Positions 62,041 to 64,000 of a stretch of DNA of 64,000 bases are shown here, one piece after another. The DNA is from CAIQPV01 sp963719855. Its GTDB lineage: Bacteria; Pseudomonadota; Gammaproteobacteria; Burkholderiales; Gallionellaceae. Position 1 is the first letter of the stretch. Every line of letters starts with the position of its first letter. Under the pieces are notes generated by a model. That model saw nothing but the letters and a program-made list of their open reading frames with translations, did no database searches and was not told the origin of the DNA. Location of the stretch: positions 124,001-188,000 of the forward strand of contig CAVRDK010000001.1 of assembly GCA_963719855.1 (NCBI GenBank). Reading direction: 5' to 3'. The translations under genes and the position numbers were made by a program.

Positions 62041-62553
62041 ATGAAAAAGATACATCCTGAATTCGCTTTCCAGTCGCGTGAACTTGGCGCCCAAATCGAA
62101 GATACCTTGGGCGAGCCGCCCGACAGAAAAAACTATGCCAAAGTCATCAAATCGTTAATCGGCGAATATGGCAACGGCTCCGAGATCGATGATGTCAATC
62201 TCCTGAGCTTCGCTCTTGTCGACTACCTGCGCTTTAACGATCCTGCCGGGCTACTGGCTCAGAGTAAGCTATACGATGAAGGCAATGCCGCGAAAGTTCT
62301 GAACATGGTGTCATGTGTTGACGCTGAAGCAAGCAAAGCTTTGACGACCGTGTCCAATCGCGATCCGGAATTGGCACGCAAGGCGATCATTACGGCTTTT
62401 TTATTCAAGAATAGCAATCGCTGGCAGGATGAAGACCATACGCTCGAAACCCTGCAGAAAGAAGAGGACGGCGAGGAAGAGGATGAAGATCAACTCACTC
62501 CGGGGCTGGATATCGAACATTTGTTCGATTCGCGCGGAGACGATAATGTCTGA
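62041..62553 (+). CDS. Unrecognised acidic helical protein, 170 aa
   Basis: Not recognised. The protein is alpha-helical and becomes strongly acidic at its C-terminus (EEDGEEEDEDQLTPGLDIEH). It contains FALVDYLRFNDPAGLLAQSK and ATTVSNRDPELARKAII-type helical repeats that could be HEAT/TPR-like. It starts 36 bases after the J-domain frame and overlaps the next gene by 8 bases, so these genes form a unit. A chaperone client or adaptor role is possible. Confidence 0.65.
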   Translation: MKKIHPEFAFQSRELGAQIEDTLGEPPDRKNYAKVIKSLIGEYGNGSEIDDVNLLSFALVDYLRFNDPAGLLAQSKLYDEGNAAKVLNMVSCVDAEASKALTTVSNRDPELARKAIITAFLFKNSNRWQDEDHTLETLQKEEDGEEEDEDQLTPGLDIEHLFDSRGDDNV

Positions 62554-63331
62554 ACCATCCAATTTCCCTGCTATCAGTCGGCAGGTCACCGAGCTGGTTC
62601 TGGCCGGATCGAGCGAACATGCGGAGGAGGCATTTAATGAGACGGCGGAACAATTCGGCGATCTTGCCGTCGTTGAAGTGCTGAATGCGTTAGAGCCGCA
62701 TGTGGCTTCTCTGCATCTGTCTGCCTTCGATGGCGGCAAATTATCGTTGGCTACGCTGCTGATCGCCCCCAAAGCCTGGGCAGAAAGCCTGGCCTTCTTC
62801 GCCGCGACCTGGAACGAGGATATCATCGAAGATGAACCGGAAATGTTGGCCGAATCCCTGTTCGCACATATCCACGGTGTGATATTTGCCAGCGACGAGC
62901 CGGGACGACGCGCAGCGCTGATTCATGATGCGTTAGCGACCGATTGGGGGACGACGGCTTTTGCCGTGCTGTTCTCGACAGCTATCGAGGAGATCATCGA
63001 AGTTGCCAATGACATTCACGCTCGCGGAGCGCACAGCAGCGGTCAGACGACTTCCGACCATGACGTTATTCCGCTCGCACTGGAAATTGCACGAACCGAT
63101 GCAGATGCCTGGGATCGGGTGTTGTTTGAAATATTTCCAGACTGGCAGCCCGGTGAGAATCAATTGTGTGCAAAGTCTGATGACGATGATGAAGAAAAGG
63201 GACACGAATATGCTTCAGCTCGAACCACCAAAGAATTACTGTTGCGTCTGCGCAAACAAGTGCCAAGCAAATCGGTCAGCACGCCAAAAATAGGTGGTCG
63301 CCCAAGTCTGGGTGAGGATATTTTTGCGTGA
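62546..63331 (+). CDS. Unrecognised helical protein, 261 aa
   Basis: Not recognised. The start at ATG 62546 overlaps the previous stop; a longer upstream frame runs through that gene and is rejected. It is alpha-helical, acidic, without signal or membrane segments. It contains RQVTELVLAGSSEHAEEAFN, FFAATWNEDIIEDEPEMLAE and a C-terminal basic tail (KQVPSKSVSTPKIGGRPSLG). It is co-directional with the genes on both sides. Confidence 0.65.
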   Translation: MSEPSNFPAISRQVTELVLAGSSEHAEEAFNETAEQFGDLAVVEVLNALEPHVASLHLSAFDGGKLSLATLLIAPKAWAESLAFFAATWNEDIIEDEPEMLAESLFAHIHGVIFASDEPGRRAALIHDALATDWGTTAFAVLFSTAIEEIIEVANDIHARGAHSSGQTTSDHDVIPLALEIARTDADAWDRVLFEIFPDWQPGENQLCAKSDDDDEEKGHEYASARTTKELLLRLRKQVPSKSVSTPKIGGRPSLGEDIFA

Positions 63332-63372
63332 TAGCAAATCGTTAGTTTAAACACGTTCCAGAAAAGTCATCC

Positions 63373-64000
63373 ATGCAACTCGCCAACATTACCACGCGCC
63401 CGCCCCATTTAGTGCAAGCGCTTGTGGCGCTTTCACAACACGCGGATCAGCAGGAGGCTGCGCAAACCCTTATCCATGAGCTAAGCGGCATTACTGTACT
63501 CGTCGCCAAGAAATTTACCAATGACAGAACGGCAGATGGCCTGCTTGAAGCGTTTTACCTGACTATCGGATGCATCTCACTGGGAATCAGTCAGGCGAAA
63601 ATTCCTGAAAACAACGAATCCCAATTGGCTTTTCTGCTGCACCATGGAGCCGAATATGTATTCCAGATGGGATTTCGGCATATCAAAGAATTATCCAGCC
63701 TGCCCTATGATGCCTTTGTTTCGGATTTCGATAGCGACCCGTTCATACAGCAGCGCAATATCAAAGTGCTCTTCGCGGAGATATGCCGTGCCGATCCCAT
63801 CTCAACATGGACAGGCGATGACGTCTATAAAAAGGAATTGCTGGATCGGCAACGCAACCAAAGAGTCGTTGAATGTGCGAAATGGTTGCGAAAAAAACAT
63901 TTCACAGGCCCTGTCAAAGACCCTGATCTCGATGCCAACACTGTTATCGCTATTGCTGTTATTTTCGCGATCCTGGGAGACGGGCGAATCGTCGCGCGTA
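63373..64000 (+). CDS. Unrecognised protein, 3' end beyond the window
   Basis: The frame opens at ATG 63373 and stays open for 209 codons to the window end. It starts MQLANITTRPPHLVQALVAL and includes AFYLTIGCISLGISQAKIPE, LLHHGAEYVFQMGFRHIKEL and VIAIAVIFAILGDGRIVAR near the edge. It is helical, with no clear domain. It lies 41 bases after the previous gene in the same direction and seems part of the same unknown unit. Confidence 0.65.
   Translation, partial: MQLANITTRPPHLVQALVALSQHADQQEAAQTLIHELSGITVLVAKKFTNDRTADGLLEAFYLTIGCISLGISQAKIPENNESQLAFLLHHGAEYVFQMGFRHIKELSSLPYDAFVSDFDSDPFIQQRNIKVLFAEICRADPISTWTGDDVYKKELLDRQRNQRVVECAKWLRKKHFTGPVKDPDLDANTVIAIAVIFAILGDGRIVAR

Overview
The window looks like the chromosome of a chemolithotrophic betaproteobacterium of the Nitrosomonadales type (Gallionellaceae or Thiobacillaceae relatives). 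This is an inference from protein style: an Isp-type [NiFe] hydrogenase, a TssQ-like lipoprotein, glycogen metabolism and the methylthioadenosine genes. No rRNA or tRNA gene, CRISPR array or prophage was seen.

Layout. 1-2.7 kb: edge of a probable type VI secretion or Ser/Thr-kinase region (kinase C-terminus, PEGA protein, TssQ-like lipoprotein). 2.9-9.5 kb: hydrogenase island, hypC-hupK-hupD then hynS-isp1-isp2-hynL, nearly all joined by 4-bp start/stop overlaps. 9.8-12 kb: chemoreceptor and CheW. 12-13.7 kb: a stretch of broken or truncated genes (VOC enzyme, HicA-like toxin, response regulator, sigma factor). 13.8-16.5 kb: Crp/Fnr regulator, degenerate EAL protein, DUF1540 and DUF883 stress-type proteins, interspersed with a conserved unexplained ~30-bp motif. 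17-23.3 kb: amt, GST, cold-shock protein, fadE, fur with a Fur box.

23.6-36.7 kb: the most remarkable block. One strong sigma-70-like promoter precedes about 14 collinear, mostly overlapping genes. They encode a fumarate reductase/succinate dehydrogenase-like pair, a ferritin-like protein, HdrC and HdrB, a four-subunit 2-oxoacid:ferredoxin oxidoreductase (KorDABC), HdrA, and MvhD/FlxD plus FlxC, FlxB and FlxA-like subunits. Together they look like a cytoplasmic, flavin-based electron-bifurcating NADH/ferredoxin/thiol module wired to TCA-type redox enzymes. KorB carries a 98-residue lysine/alanine-rich histone H1-like tail, and hdrB carries a single-base frameshift.

36.8-42.8 kb: cNMP-binding protein, parC, then a small accessory patch with two toxin-antitoxin loci, an IS30 remnant fused to a truncated ferredoxin gene, and MITE-like palindromes. 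42.8-49 kb: glgP (frameshifted), glgA and an aldolase/dehydrogenase. 49.2-52.7 kb: mtnP-apt-mtnA, interrupted by a palindromic element and an AT-rich orphan gene; mtnA has a repeat element inserted in frame. 52.8-54.5 kb: a Thr/Ala-rich repetitive protein. 54.6-57.5 kb: a fluoride riboswitch with terminator, then crcB, HIT, DUF190, antiporter and uspA. 57.6-64 kb: a DUF1269 protein, tex, rdgC, a frameshifted J-domain protein and three unrecognised genes, the last running off the end.

Four otherwise intact genes (hicA-like, hdrB, glgP, J-domain) are each broken by what reads as one extra base. That pattern should be checked against raw reads before any biological reading. All family assignments were made by eye from motifs; no search was run.
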